A DNA stretch of 64,000 nt from Xestospongia bergquistia. Its lineage: Eukaryota > Porifera > Demospongiae > Haplosclerida > Petrosiidae. Location of the stretch: the NCBI GenBank assembly GCA_963965975.1, contig OZ014412.1, forward strand, positions 2,668,501-2,732,500. Reading direction: 5' to 3'. Below, one piece after another: positions 9,404 through 18,689 of this stretch. The position numbers and the translations under genes are program-made. The notes under the pieces were generated by a model that saw only the letters and a program-made list of their open reading frames with translations, made no database searches and was not told where the DNA came from. Numbering within the stretch: position 1 is the first letter of the stretch; every line of letters begins with the position of its first letter.

Positions 9404-11635
9404 ACAGCTATCAAGAAACTAGAGGAACAGCTCACCTGTGCTATATGTCTTGACCTCTATACCAACCCTAAGACCTTACCATGTCTCCATTCTTTCTGTC
9501 AACAATGTCTGGAGGGTCTACCACTGAATCCTCAAGGAGATAACTACTTCATCTCTTGTCCCAATTGTCGTCATCATACCCAGTTACCTCAACCAACAGG
9601 AGCAGCTGACTTTCCCGCAGCTTTTCATATTAACAACCTCAAAGAAGTCTACAATCTAATGACAAAAATGTCAGGACATCAACAGGTAACCTGTGATAAC
9701 TGTACTACAACTAATGCTACAGGTTACTGTAAAGAATGTGCCAAGTTTCTCTGTCCAAAATGTATTGATGTTCACAAGAATTGGGCTCCCATTGGTGATC
9801 ATAAGATAACTAGTCTTGATGAGGTAGCAACCTCTGCTTCTCAATTGCTTCCCATGAAGCAGGAGATAAAGTGTTCCACTCATAATGAACCTTTGAAAAT
9901 ATTTTGTGGAACATGTGAAGAGCTCATTTGTCATGACTGCACTGTACGTGTTCATAGAGATCATGATTATGACTTAGTCTCTGACTGCTATCCCAAATAT
10001 TATCAAAAATTAGAATCATGTATAAAGTCAGTTAGTGACAAGGTTGGTGCTGTTAATGATGTCCTAAAAGCTCTCACAGACAGGGAGAATGAGATAAGAG
10101 ACCAAGGAGAATTTGTCAAAGAGGAAATACATGTTATGGTAAAAGAAATGATTGATATCCTTCATCAAAGTGAGAGACAGCTGATTAGTGAGGTGGATAC
10201 CGTCACTGGTAGTAAACTACAGGTGTTATCAGAACGAAAAAAATCAGCTGAAAGAAGGTTAAGTCAACTTAAGGATTGTCAAAAATTTGTGGAACAGAGA
10301 CTAGAGATAGAAAGTCCTCAAAAAGTCGTGACAAATACAAAACAAATGATGGAACATATGAGTCATGTGACTCAACAGGTTAAGATTGAAGATCTTAATC
10401 CTAAAGAGAAAGCTGATATTCACTTTAAGAAAGACAGCAACATTGTTGATACACTAAGTCATATTGGAGATATTATATGCCTATCATCTTCTGTTCTACA
10501 ACAGTGTATAATCAAGAAGATTGATTGTCATGACATCATCACAAACAATAAAACAGTTTCATTCCCACTATCTATCCAATTTTGTGATTCCAGTCTTCTT
10601 ACTGTTCCTCTATCATCACTCAGTTGTAATGTAACACCAGTTGATACAGATACACCCATCACAGCTACAGTCACTGCCACCACCCATCCTGGAGTGTATA
10701 CAATACATTGTAGTCCTGTAACTCGTGGTCATCATCAAGTTAATGTCCAAGTTAACGATGCTCAAGTTAATAGTACCTCACTAGTGGTCCCTTTCAATCC
10801 TTACTTTGATAACATCACTCCAGTACGTACTACACCTGAACTTTATAGACCCTGGGGAGTAGCTGTGACTGTTGATGGACATATTATAGTAAGTGAGAGT
10901 GGTAATAACTGTGTCACAGTACTAGATAAAGATGGAAAAAAGGTGAAGTCATTTGGTCAGAAGAATAGAGGAAGTAGAAATGTTAAGTTCACTTCTCCTC
11001 ATGGTGTAGCTATTACTCCAGACAACTTTATTCTTGTTACTGATGATCATAAGATCCATAAGATATCTATGGATGGGAAAAGCGTTAAATCAATCGGTAA
11101 ACAAGGTAGTGGACCTCTGGAATTTAATCACCCTTATGGTGTCACCATTTCTCCTATAACTGGACGTATTTATATTGCAGATAGTGATAACCATCGCATA
11201 CAAGTCTTAAATCCTGATCTAACTTTCTCCCACACATTTGGTACCAAAGGATTAGCTGAGGGACAGTTTTATAATCCAGTAGACATTGCTATTGATAGAC
11301 AAGGGTTAGTTTATGTGACTGATACTGAAAATTATTGTATCCAGACATTCACTTCTGAAGGACAGTTTATATCTCAGTTTGGTATCAAAGGATCTGGTCC
11401 TGGACAACTTATATTTCCATCCGGGATTGTAATAGATGATAACAATCTAATGTACATTACAGAGTGGGGTAATGATCGTATCTCTATCTTCACTACTGAT
11501 GGTCAGTTTGTACGTTCTTTTGGAAAAAAAGGTAGTAGTGTGGGTCAGTTTAATGTTCCATGTGGAATAACATTTGACAGAGAAGGATATTTGTATGTTT
11601 GTGATCATTGTAATAACAGACTAATAGTGTATTGA
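9368..11635 (+). CDS. TRIM-NHL protein, copy 4, full length
   Basis: 755 residues in a single exon, beginning MAEKAVPSASSSTAIKKLEE. The frame is open 33 codons further upstream (to 9269), but that extension is the duplicated non-coding flank, so the conserved MAEK start is preferred. The RING is intact (CAIC, CLHSFCQQC, CPNC), as are both B-boxes, coiled coil, filamin repeat and six NHL blades. The last third is almost the same as in copies 2 and 5. Blade 1 carries ESGNNCVTVLDKDGKK and blade 4 DTENYCIQTF, positions that differ in other copies and may define ligand choice. Confidence 0.95.
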   Translation: MAEKAVPSASSSTAIKKLEEQLTCAICLDLYTNPKTLPCLHSFCQQCLEGLPLNPQGDNYFISCPNCRHHTQLPQPTGAADFPAAFHINNLKEVYNLMTKMSGHQQVTCDNCTTTNATGYCKECAKFLCPKCIDVHKNWAPIGDHKITSLDEVATSASQLLPMKQEIKCSTHNEPLKIFCGTCEELICHDCTVRVHRDHDYDLVSDCYPKYYQKLESCIKSVSDKVGAVNDVLKALTDRENEIRDQGEFVKEEIHVMVKEMIDILHQSERQLISEVDTVTGSKLQVLSERKKSAERRLSQLKDCQKFVEQRLEIESPQKVVTNTKQMMEHMSHVTQQVKIEDLNPKEKADIHFKKDSNIVDTLSHIGDIICLSSSVLQQCIIKKIDCHDIITNNKTVSFPLSIQFCDSSLLTVPLSSLSCNVTPVDTDTPITATVTATTHPGVYTIHCSPVTRGHHQVNVQVNDAQVNSTSLVVPFNPYFDNITPVRTTPELYRPWGVAVTVDGHIIVSESGNNCVTVLDKDGKKVKSFGQKNRGSRNVKFTSPHGVAITPDNFILVTDDHKIHKISMDGKSVKSIGKQGSGPLEFNHPYGVTISPITGRIYIADSDNHRIQVLNPDLTFSHTFGTKGLAEGQFYNPVDIAIDRQGLVYVTDTENYCIQTFTSEGQFISQFGIKGSGPGQLIFPSGIVIDDNNLMYITEWGNDRISIFTTDGQFVRSFGKKGSSVGQFNVPCGITFDREGYLYVCDHCNNRLIVY

Positions 11636-11915
11636 GATAATAATACAGTGTGATAATTTGTATACACTTTTATGAAAATAAATATTATTTGTTCATGTTA
11701 AAAATTTAATTCACGTATATAAAATTGCTCCTCAACAAATGAACAAAGTTTGATCACATAATAACACAATGTACACATGATGACACTGTAACACTCTCTT
11801 AATATTAAATAACCTTATAAGAGAGAGGGTGTCCTTTAATTAATTTAATAAATTTGTACACATTTCCACAAGAAATGCTATATATTATAACCTGTTTGTT
11901 TGTTCTAGAGATGTG

Positions 11916-12058
11916 ATGGTTGTCATCTCCTTGGAGCTACTGTTGGTTGTTGTCACAGCAGCTGTTCCTCTAACTCTAGGATCTATTACATCCACAAAAA
12001 TGCAGTTCTTTCCTGTCAATGAGAGCACTAGCCATTTGAGATCTACATCTCTCAAAAT
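11916..12058 (+). pseudogene. Signal-peptide-like exon relic, 3' of TRIM copy 4
   Basis: A close copy of the exon at 5637-5784, with the same MVVISLELLLVVVTAAVPLT start and same terminal donor (CAAAAT|GTAAGTG). Small deletions near 12020 ('gtcaatgagagc' against 'gtctaatcaatgagagc') change the frame before the donor. It is followed by the same TRIM filamin and zinc-finger fragments as after copy 2, so the two intergenic blocks are duplicates. Confidence 0.5.
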
Positions 12059-12133
12059 GTAAGTGTCAATTAATGACCATCATAGTTTGCCATATGATAG
12101 CAACATGAGAAACAACTATCTAAGTCACATCAC

Positions 12134-12253
12134 AAGTTGGTAACAATGTAAAGTCAAGAAGATTGATCATCATAAGTTGGTAACAGCGTAAAGTCAAGAA
12201 GGTTGATCATCATAAGTTGGTAACAGTGTAAAGTCAAGAAGATTGATCATCAA
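12134..12253 (+). repeat. Three tandem 40-bp copies of a TRIM filamin fragment
   Basis: The unit 'aagttggtaacagtgtaaag...' starts at 12134, 12174 and 12214. The equivalent place after copy 2 (near 5860) has it once. It encodes the degenerate start of the filamin repeat, so it is a local slippage or unequal-exchange product inside a relic. Confidence 0.8.
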
Positions 12254-12909
12254 CACATTACAGTAAATAACAAAAAGTTTCATTCCCACTATCTATCCAA
12301 TTTTGTCATTCCAGTCTTCTTACTGTTCCTCTATCATCACTCAGTTGTAGTGTAGTACCAGTCGGTACAGCTACACCCATCAACAGCTACAAGTACAAAA
12401 GGTAAAATTAGGACAACTAAGAGACTAGTAATCACCTACACAGATCACTACCAATCCTGTGATTGTAGAAAGATATAATAAAGCAGAAATAACCTTTTCA
12501 AACATAAGAAAGCTGTTCATTATAAAAATTCAGGAATTCTCTATTGTCATGGCCCTAACTGTCATTTTACAAGGCAGAGACTGATACAACTATGTGAACA
12601 TCTAACTAGTGTACACAGGATAGAGATGAAATTGAAAACAATGATATTTGCAAGTCTAATGATAACAAACATGACACACCCACTCTGTTACAGAGTTTGT
12701 CATTTATATTAACACTCAACTCAGAAAATGTGGCAAATAGATACAGACTGGTTCTAATAAACAGAGAATTCTATACAAATCACAACAAGAATATGAATTC
12801 TTCTAGTCCACAAGAAGCTTCACCTCCAACCACACCCTTCTGTAAATCAGAAGTCACTTTTAAGTTTTTATACAGTGATAACAAGACAAGCTATTATCAC
12901 TCAATGTAA
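12254..12909 (+). pseudogene. TRIM filamin relic plus decayed C2H2-like fragment (second copy)
   Basis: Same order as 5866-6521: a filamin fragment to 'acacccatc', then the finger-like segment. Here a TAA follows CDCRKI and further changes break the finger region. The tail (AQEASPPTTPF-like, then SDNKTSYYHSM and TAA at 12907) is longer than in the first copy. In that copy the sequence switches to TRIM coiled coil right after 'acaagacaag', which marks the original breakpoint. Confidence 0.6.
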
Positions 12910-13069
12910 GTTAACTTCTACTGTAGTTAGGATATTCACCATGCAACAGTAACATAAGATGGACATATATACTGATAGACACACACACGCACATAACAAG
13001 TTGTTCAAAGCAATCTTTGGATTTCTAGCATGCAAAGGAAGGTATCCTGTAATTGTTTTGGAAGATACT

Positions 13070-15990
13070 GGTCTTGCCTAGTAAAACATTGAGCTATGAA
13101 GATTAGGCAGCAGTGTTTGTGGAGTGACTGTAGAAATAAATGTTTGAAGATAGACAAGTAAACTAGCAAGAAGCTTTGAGCTTTAATGAATAATCAGTCA
13201 CACTCTTTTTTGTAGGACTCACAGTTAAATTTAATGAAATAAACTTGTTACCATATTTTGTATGTGATTTATTTGAATTTATTGTTTTCAACACAACAAC
13301 CAACAATGTCATTAAATAAATGATGTCCTTACTTTATTAGATTCACTTATAAAACAAAATTAAAATGTAGTACACATGAACTGCTAATATACTGTACAAC
13401 TAATGAATTTTATTTTTTCTACCCACAATTCTAAAAGACTAACAAATGGAAATTTATATAAATAGATATAAAATAACACAATTGTTTTTACAACTATCGT
13501 AAGATCTCATGATCCAAAATTCTGACCCATTTCAAGTTATCAGAAATGCTTGTACTAGTATATATACACAGTTAGTCTCTCCTGTTATGGCAGTACCTAG
13601 TACATCCTCTACAGCTATCAGGAAACTACAAGAGCAGCTCACCTGTGCTATATGTCTTGACCTCTATACTAACCCTAAGACCTTACCTTGTCTCCATTCT
13701 TTCTGTCAACAATGTCTAGAGGGTCTACCACTGGATTCTGAAGGAGATACTTACTTCATCTCTTGTCCCACTTGTCGCCATCATATCCAGTTTCTTAAAC
13801 CAACAGGAACAGCTGACTTTCCTGCAGCTTTCCAAATTAACAACCTCAAGGAGGTCTATAATCTAATGACAAAAGTGTCAGGAGATCAACAGGTAGCTTG
13901 TGATAACTGTACTACAACTAATGCTAAAGGTTACTGTAAAGAATGTGCCAAGTTTCTCTGTCAAGAATGTATTGATGTTCATAGGAAGTGGGCTCCCATT
14001 GCTGATCACATAATAAAACGTTTTGAAGAGGTAGGAACCTCTGCATCTAAAATACTTCCCAAGAAGGAGAGAAACTGTTCCACTCATAATGAACCTTTCA
14101 AAATATTTTGTAGAACATGTGAAAAGCTCATTTGTCACGACTGTACTGTACGTATTCATAGAGATCATGATTATGACTTAATCTCTGACTGCTATCTCCA
14201 ACGTTGTCAAAAATTAGAAACATGTCTGAAGTCAGTTAGTGACAAGGTCACTGCTGTCACTGATGTCCTACTTGCTCTCACAGACAGGGAGAATGAGATC
14301 AGAGAGCAAGGAGAAGTTATCAAAGAGGAGATACATATTATGGTGGAAGAAATGATTGATACCCTTTGTCAGTCTGAGGGACAGATGACTAGAGAGGTGG
14401 ACACAATCACTGGTAGTAAACTACAGATATTATCAGAGCAGAAGAAATCAGCTGAAATGAGAATGAGTCAATTGAAGGATTGCCAAGAATTTGTTGAACA
14501 GAGTTTAGAGATAGGCAGTCCTCAAGAAGTAATAACATCTACAAAACAAATGATGGAGCATATGAGTCATGTGACTCAACAGGTTAACATTGAAAAGTTC
14601 ATTCCTAGAGAGAAGGCTAATATCTACTTCAAGAAAGACAGCAACATTCTTGATACACTATATCATATTGGAGATATTTTATGCCTCTCACCTACTGTTC
14701 TACAACAATGTAAAATCAAGAAAATTGATCATCAGCACAACACCATGAACAATGAAACAGTTTCATTCCCATTATCCATCCAATTTTGTGATTCCAGTCT
14801 TCTTACTGTTCCTCTATCATCACTCAGTTGTAGTGTAGTACCAGTTGATACAACTACACCCATCACAGCTACAGTCACTACCACCACCCATTCTGGTGTG
14901 TATACAATACATTGTAGTCCTATAACTCGTGGTCATCATCAAGTTAATGTCCAAGCTAATGATGTCCAAGTTGATGGTACCTTAGTAGTGATCCCTTTTA
15001 ATCCTTACCTTGATAAGATCACTCCAGTACGTACTATATCTGAACTTAACAAACCCTGGGAAGTTGCTGTGACTGATGATGGACATATTATAGTAAGTGA
15101 GAATGATGGTCACTGTGTCACAGTACTAGATAGAGATGGAAAGAAAGTGAAGTCTTTTGGTCAGAAAAGTGGAGGAAAAGGAAATGCCAAGTTCTCTTCT
15201 CCTCATGGTGTAGCTATTACTCGAGACAACTTTATTCTTGTTGCTGATAGTCACAAGATCCAGAAGATATCTATGGATGGGAAAAGCATTAAATCAGTTG
15301 GTAAACAAGGTAGTGGATCACTGGAATTTAATTCCCCTTATGGTGTCACCATTTCTCCTATAACTGGACATATTTATATTGCAGATTGTAATAACCATCG
15401 CATACAAGTCTTAAATCCTGATCTAACTTTCTCCCACACATTTGGTACCAAAGGATCAGCCGAGGGACAGTTTAATAATCCAGGAAACATTGCTATTGAC
15501 ACACGAGGGTTAGTCTATGTCACTGATACAGAAAATTATTGTATCCAGACATTCACTTCTGAAGGACAGTTTTTATCTCAGTTTGGTACCAAAGGATGTG
15601 GTCCTGGACAACTTATATTTCCATCAGGGATTGTAATAAATGATGATTTAATTTACATTACAGAGTGGGGTAATGATCGTATCTCTATCTTCACTACTGA
15701 TGGTCAATTTGTACGTTCTTTTGGAGGTCGTGGTAGTAGTGTGGGTCAGTTTAATGTTCCATGCGGACTAACATTTGACAGAGAAGGATATTTGTATGTT
15801 TGTGATCATTGTAATAACAGACTAGTAGTATATTGAGATAATAATACAGTGTGATAAGTTTGTATGTACTTTTAAGAAAATATATATATATTTTTTTGAT
15901 GTTCAGACATTTAACTCATTTACTTCTTTCATAATGGGAACGTTAGTACAATTTCTTTTCAACAAGTAAACAAAGTTTGATCACATAATC
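13070..15990 (+). repeat. Left arm of an inverted duplication (right arm about 45400-48195)
   Basis: The 5' flank from 'atactggtcttgcctagtaa' through the gene start (including 'catgatccaaaattctgacc') recurs as reverse complement at 47660-48195, and the TRIM genes in the arms match. Copy 5 and the copy at 45397 therefore descend from one unit that was duplicated in inverted orientation. Boundaries are judged by eye. Confidence 0.65.
13587..15836 (+). CDS. TRIM-NHL protein, copy 5, full length
   Basis: 749 residues from the ATG at 13587 (MAVPSTSSTAIRKLQEQLTC). The frame is open 26 codons upstream to 13509, but the paralog start supports 13587. This copy lacks two residues of the usual leader. 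RING, B-box 1 (CDNCTTTNAKGYCKEC), B-box 2 (CSTHNEPFKIFCRTC), coiled coil, filamin repeat and six blades are all intact. The coiled coil and filamin repeat closely match the truncated copy 3, while the last two blades match copies 2 and 4, a mosaic pattern. One residue is missing in blade 5 (VINDDLIYITEWG). Confidence 0.95.
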   Translation: MAVPSTSSTAIRKLQEQLTCAICLDLYTNPKTLPCLHSFCQQCLEGLPLDSEGDTYFISCPTCRHHIQFLKPTGTADFPAAFQINNLKEVYNLMTKVSGDQQVACDNCTTTNAKGYCKECAKFLCQECIDVHRKWAPIADHIIKRFEEVGTSASKILPKKERNCSTHNEPFKIFCRTCEKLICHDCTVRIHRDHDYDLISDCYLQRCQKLETCLKSVSDKVTAVTDVLLALTDRENEIREQGEVIKEEIHIMVEEMIDTLCQSEGQMTREVDTITGSKLQILSEQKKSAEMRMSQLKDCQEFVEQSLEIGSPQEVITSTKQMMEHMSHVTQQVNIEKFIPREKANIYFKKDSNILDTLYHIGDILCLSPTVLQQCKIKKIDHQHNTMNNETVSFPLSIQFCDSSLLTVPLSSLSCSVVPVDTTTPITATVTTTTHSGVYTIHCSPITRGHHQVNVQANDVQVDGTLVVIPFNPYLDKITPVRTISELNKPWEVAVTDDGHIIVSENDGHCVTVLDRDGKKVKSFGQKSGGKGNAKFSSPHGVAITRDNFILVADSHKIQKISMDGKSIKSVGKQGSGSLEFNSPYGVTISPITGHIYIADCNNHRIQVLNPDLTFSHTFGTKGSAEGQFNNPGNIAIDTRGLVYVTDTENYCIQTFTSEGQFLSQFGTKGCGPGQLIFPSGIVINDDLIYITEWGNDRISIFTTDGQFVRSFGGRGSSVGQFNVPCGLTFDREGYLYVCDHCNNRLVVY

Positions 15991-16149
15991 ACACAATGTA
16001 CATATGATGACACTGTAACACTGTCTTAAAATTAAATACCTTATAAGAGAGAGGGTATCCTTTAATTAACTTAATAAACTTCAACCATTAACTCATAGAA
16101 ATGAGATGTTCTACTATATATTATAACTTGGTTGTTCTCTAGAGATGTG

Positions 16150-16281
16150 ATGGTTGTCATCTCCTTGGAGCTACTGTTGTTTGTCGACACAGCAGCTGTT
16201 CCTCTTACTTGTGTGGTTGTCGCAAGAACTGTATCTTTCTCAATAACAAAGAGGTTTACTGTCACCAACATTCCTCACTGA
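16150..16281 (+). other. Signal-peptide-like ORF, 3' of TRIM copy 5
   Basis: MVVISLELLLFVDTAAVPLT followed by CVVVARTVSFSITKRFTV and a stop at 16279, 43 residues in all. It belongs to the leader family downstream of the TRIM genes, but the segment after Pro-Leu-Thr differs from 5637 and 8051 and matches 2276 instead, so two 3' versions of the block exist. The Asp in the hydrophobic core weakens it as a signal peptide. 16282-16740 holds nothing I recognise. Confidence 0.4.
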
Positions 16282-16751
16282 CACATGAGAAGGAGAGAGT
16301 GAAGGAGAAGGTGATGTGTGTAGATCAATGTGTTCTCATACACACTGACCACAAGAGACCAGGAAGGAAAATACTTAAAGTGTATCTCCTGATACTTTCA
16401 GAATTAAAATAGGTATGTATGTTGGTAGATGAGTGATGGATGGATCTTATGATCTTGCCTATCATAAAATTAACTAAGACTTGAGGTTGACCTTGTGAAT
16501 CCTTGAAAATATCCTAAAGATCTTGCAAGATCCTAATAAGATTTTTTTACCAGGATTTAACAATTATAGATGTCTACAATTAAAGATGTAAAACAATATA
16601 CTTTAGTAATTTGTAGTTATTTAACCTCATATACCTCTATAGAAAGAACAGTTTCCTTCAGATCCTATGTCGTACAATTTTACAGTACAAGTTATCTAAT
16701 TAAGTGATCACACAAGTCACACATTACAAGCACAGAATGCTCTTCCTGTAG

Positions 16752-17530
16752 CAATGTGTTATCGTACATGTCAGCATACATATCATGACAATGTAGGTGT
16801 GTTTGTATCACATATCCATGATCTAGGATTATACTGTCTACAAGAGATAGAGGCTGGTGATATGGTCATAGAATATGCCATTACTGTTATAAGATTTATG
16901 TTAACTAACTATCTCAAGAAATATTATCACTGTAAAAATTAAATGGTTGATTTAACTAATGCATGATTATAGAGGTTACATATATAAACATAATACTATT
17001 ATGATTACTAATGTATTATTAAATTGATATTTATGTAGCTACATAAGCAGTAGTACATTATAAATGAAAACACTATTATGCTTACTTTTTCAACAAAAAT
17101 AAAATTGGAACCTGTATAACCAAATATGGTTAAATCAACTAATAATGGTATATGAGAGTAAAGGAATTGGATGTTATATATTTAGAATTGACAGTGATAA
17201 GGTCGTTGATGCTACAATGTCTGGTAATATAATAAGGTTTATTAACCATTCATGTGAAGTGGATGTGGTTTGTATCATGTGACATTGGTTGCTATGGTTA
17301 TCATCCTTTTGTTTTACCTTGTAGCCTAATTGTTATGTTGTTGCTGTTGATGGTCAGAAGAAAATGATATTTACTTTAAGAAGGTAAGGATGATCTCTCT
17401 CTCTCTCATTCACATGACTCTCTTATACAATAGGATTGTCCTAGGGGAGGAGCTACATATCATTATAAATTTCCTATTGAAGATACCTTGTAACTGTGGT
17501 TCAACGAGATTCATATATGCTCGTATGTAG
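16752..17530 (+). pseudogene. KMT2/trithorax-type SET and post-SET domain relic
   Basis: After a splice-acceptor-like 'cttcctgtag', the frame reads VGVFVSHIHDLGLYCLQEIE then AGDMVIEYAITVIRFMLTN, the start of an MLL/trithorax SET domain. A MITE interrupts it at KYY. It resumes at 17153 with [20 protein letters not shown] and RFINHSCE. An intron-like gap (17257-17324) precedes PNCYVVAVDGQKKMIFTLRR, and another ends at 'acaatag' near 17433. Frameshifted pieces of GEEL, TYHYKFPIED and LPCNCGSTR then end at TAG. The AdoMet-binding and catalytic motifs ([16 protein letters not shown]) can still be recognised, but the insertion, frameshifts and loss of post-SET Cys exclude function. Introns are retained, so it came by DNA duplication and not by retrotransposition. 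Confidence 0.85.
16927..17150. mobile_element. 224-bp MITE inserted in the SET relic, TA target duplication
   Basis: The left end reads TCACTGTAAAAATTAAATGG; inner inverted repeats are TGGTTGATTTAAC and GGTTAAATCAACTA. It is flanked by TA at 16925-16926 and 17151-17152. Removing it rejoins the SET frame exactly as K-Y-Y-E-S-K-G-I-G. It belongs to the same family as 44019-44264. TA duplication and CACTGT ends suggest a Tc1/mariner-type non-autonomous element. Confidence 0.8.
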
Positions 17531-17898
17531 CTATATCACTGCTACTTGACATGCATAACGAATATAAAACGTCTTAGAAAACAATTCATTTATTTATTGT
17601 TGTGTTTGATAGTGATATTAGATTATAAAAGAACATCTCTAAACAATAGTATGTTGTAGTCTAAAGTGACTAATTAAAAGTTACTTTCAATTATTTTAAA
17701 CAGTCATATATCAATGTACTATATCCAATATATTGATATGTTGGATAGTGTGTGTTTATAGTAAAATATTATACTATAGTAACTAAATATGTAGTAATTT
17801 ATTTATTTAACCTTAGGTGTTAGTATTATTACTTCTTGAAATACAATAATACTTTGTACTATAAATATATTTGATATATAACAGTTGTTTTTATATAT

Positions 17899-17941
17899 GA
17901 GATCACATGATCTGACTCATCTTAACATATCAGGACTGTTT
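17899..17941 (+). promoter_or_regulatory. Shared upstream module before a TRIM leader relic
   Basis: GATCACATGATCTGACTCAT followed by ATATCAGGACTGTTT, 30-70 bp before the ATG at 17970. The same pair of blocks occurs before 18577, 18690, 25171, 28979 and 41038. It contains an E-box of M-box type (TCACATGA). A TATATATGA lies just upstream. Function is inferred from position and conservation only. Confidence 0.4.
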
Positions 17942-17969
17942 ATACAAATGCACAGTTTGCCCTTGTATT

Positions 17970-18062
17970 ATGACAGAGAAAGCAGTACCTAGTAAGACCT
18001 CCTCTACAGCTCTCAAGAAACTAGAGGAACAGCTCATTTGTGCTATATGTCTTGACTTCTAG
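17970..18062 (+). pseudogene. Truncated RING-leader relic of TRIM-NHL (intact 30-residue frame)
   Basis: MTEKAVPSKTSSTALKKLEE then QLICAICLDF and TAG. The first RING Cys pair is present and the match to TRIM ends at the stop. Unlike the other leader relics, codon 21 is still Gln. It has its own upstream module. 18063-18420 is AT-rich without a recognised gene. Confidence 0.65.
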
Positions 18063-18443
18063 TAAAAGTAAAAGATGGTCTGTTTTTCTATTTAAAAGAT
18101 CATCACCACATCCAATACATACTATAACCATATTTTGAATTTTTCACTCTCAACACATGCTCATGTATAAGTATGCTCTACCCACATCTGCATTCTTGCT
18201 GTACAAGTCCCATATACACTTGTTCCCAGGCCCTTCCTCTCTTAGCTAAGGGTTAGTAATGTCAGACTATTATAAGATCATAAAATGTGTCATATATACC
18301 AGTATATAGTTATATCACTGCTACTTGACATATGTAACAGATAGAAAATGTCTTAGAAAACACTTCATTGATTTATTCCTATATATGCAATAGTACCTTC
18401 TACTATAATTATATTTAATATGTAACAGCTGTTTTTATATATA

Positions 18444-18545
18444 AGATCACATGATTTGACTCATCTCAAGATATCAGGGCTATTTATTTTATTTATTTAT
18501 TTTACAAATAGCCCTGATATCCCAAGATATCAGGGCTATTTGTAC
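18444..18545 (+). promoter_or_regulatory. Duplicated upstream module forming a long hairpin
   Basis: 'agatcacatgatttgactca' then 'gatatcagggctattt', followed after an ATTT-rich stretch by the inverted copy 'aaatagccctgatatc' and a third direct copy at 18525-18540. The inverted pair gives a 16-bp perfect stem. The module leads into the leader fragment at 18577. Confidence 0.5.
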
Positions 18546-18576
18546 AAGTATACATACACAATTTGTCTCTCCTGTT

Positions 18577-18630
18577 ATGGCAGTACCTAGTAGCTCCTCC
18601 TCTAATACTCAATTGTTCCTCTTGGTCTGA
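18577..18630 (+). pseudogene. Minimal TRIM leader relic
   Basis: ATG followed by MAVPSSSSSN-like codons similar to the copy-5 start, diverging after codon 10 and stopping at TGA 18628-18630. The flank 'gtctctcctgtt' is the copy-5 5' flank. Seventeen codons, no RING. Confidence 0.45.
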
Positions 18631-18663
18631 CTCGTCTCAAGATATCAGGGCTGTTTGTGCAGG
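18623..18663 (+). promoter_or_regulatory. Shared upstream module of TRIM copy 6
   Basis: 'tctgactcgtctcaagatat' plus 'cagggctgttt', 27-67 bp before the ATG at 18690. This is the third in a row of such modules between 17.9 and 18.7 kb; the TCACATGA half is not kept here. Confidence 0.4.
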
Positions 18664-18689
18664 TGCACAGTTGCTCTCTATATCATATT

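Noticed and set aside
9671-9964. Repeated minus-strand ORFs (MISMNTY...) opposite the B-boxes in several TRIM copies
   Set aside because: They are present only as shadows of the conserved B-box codons; all domain evidence is on the other strand.
16754-16942. A functional small SET protein of 62 residues
   Set aside because: It is the first third of a SET domain cut by a transposon; catalytic parts lie beyond stops and frameshifts.
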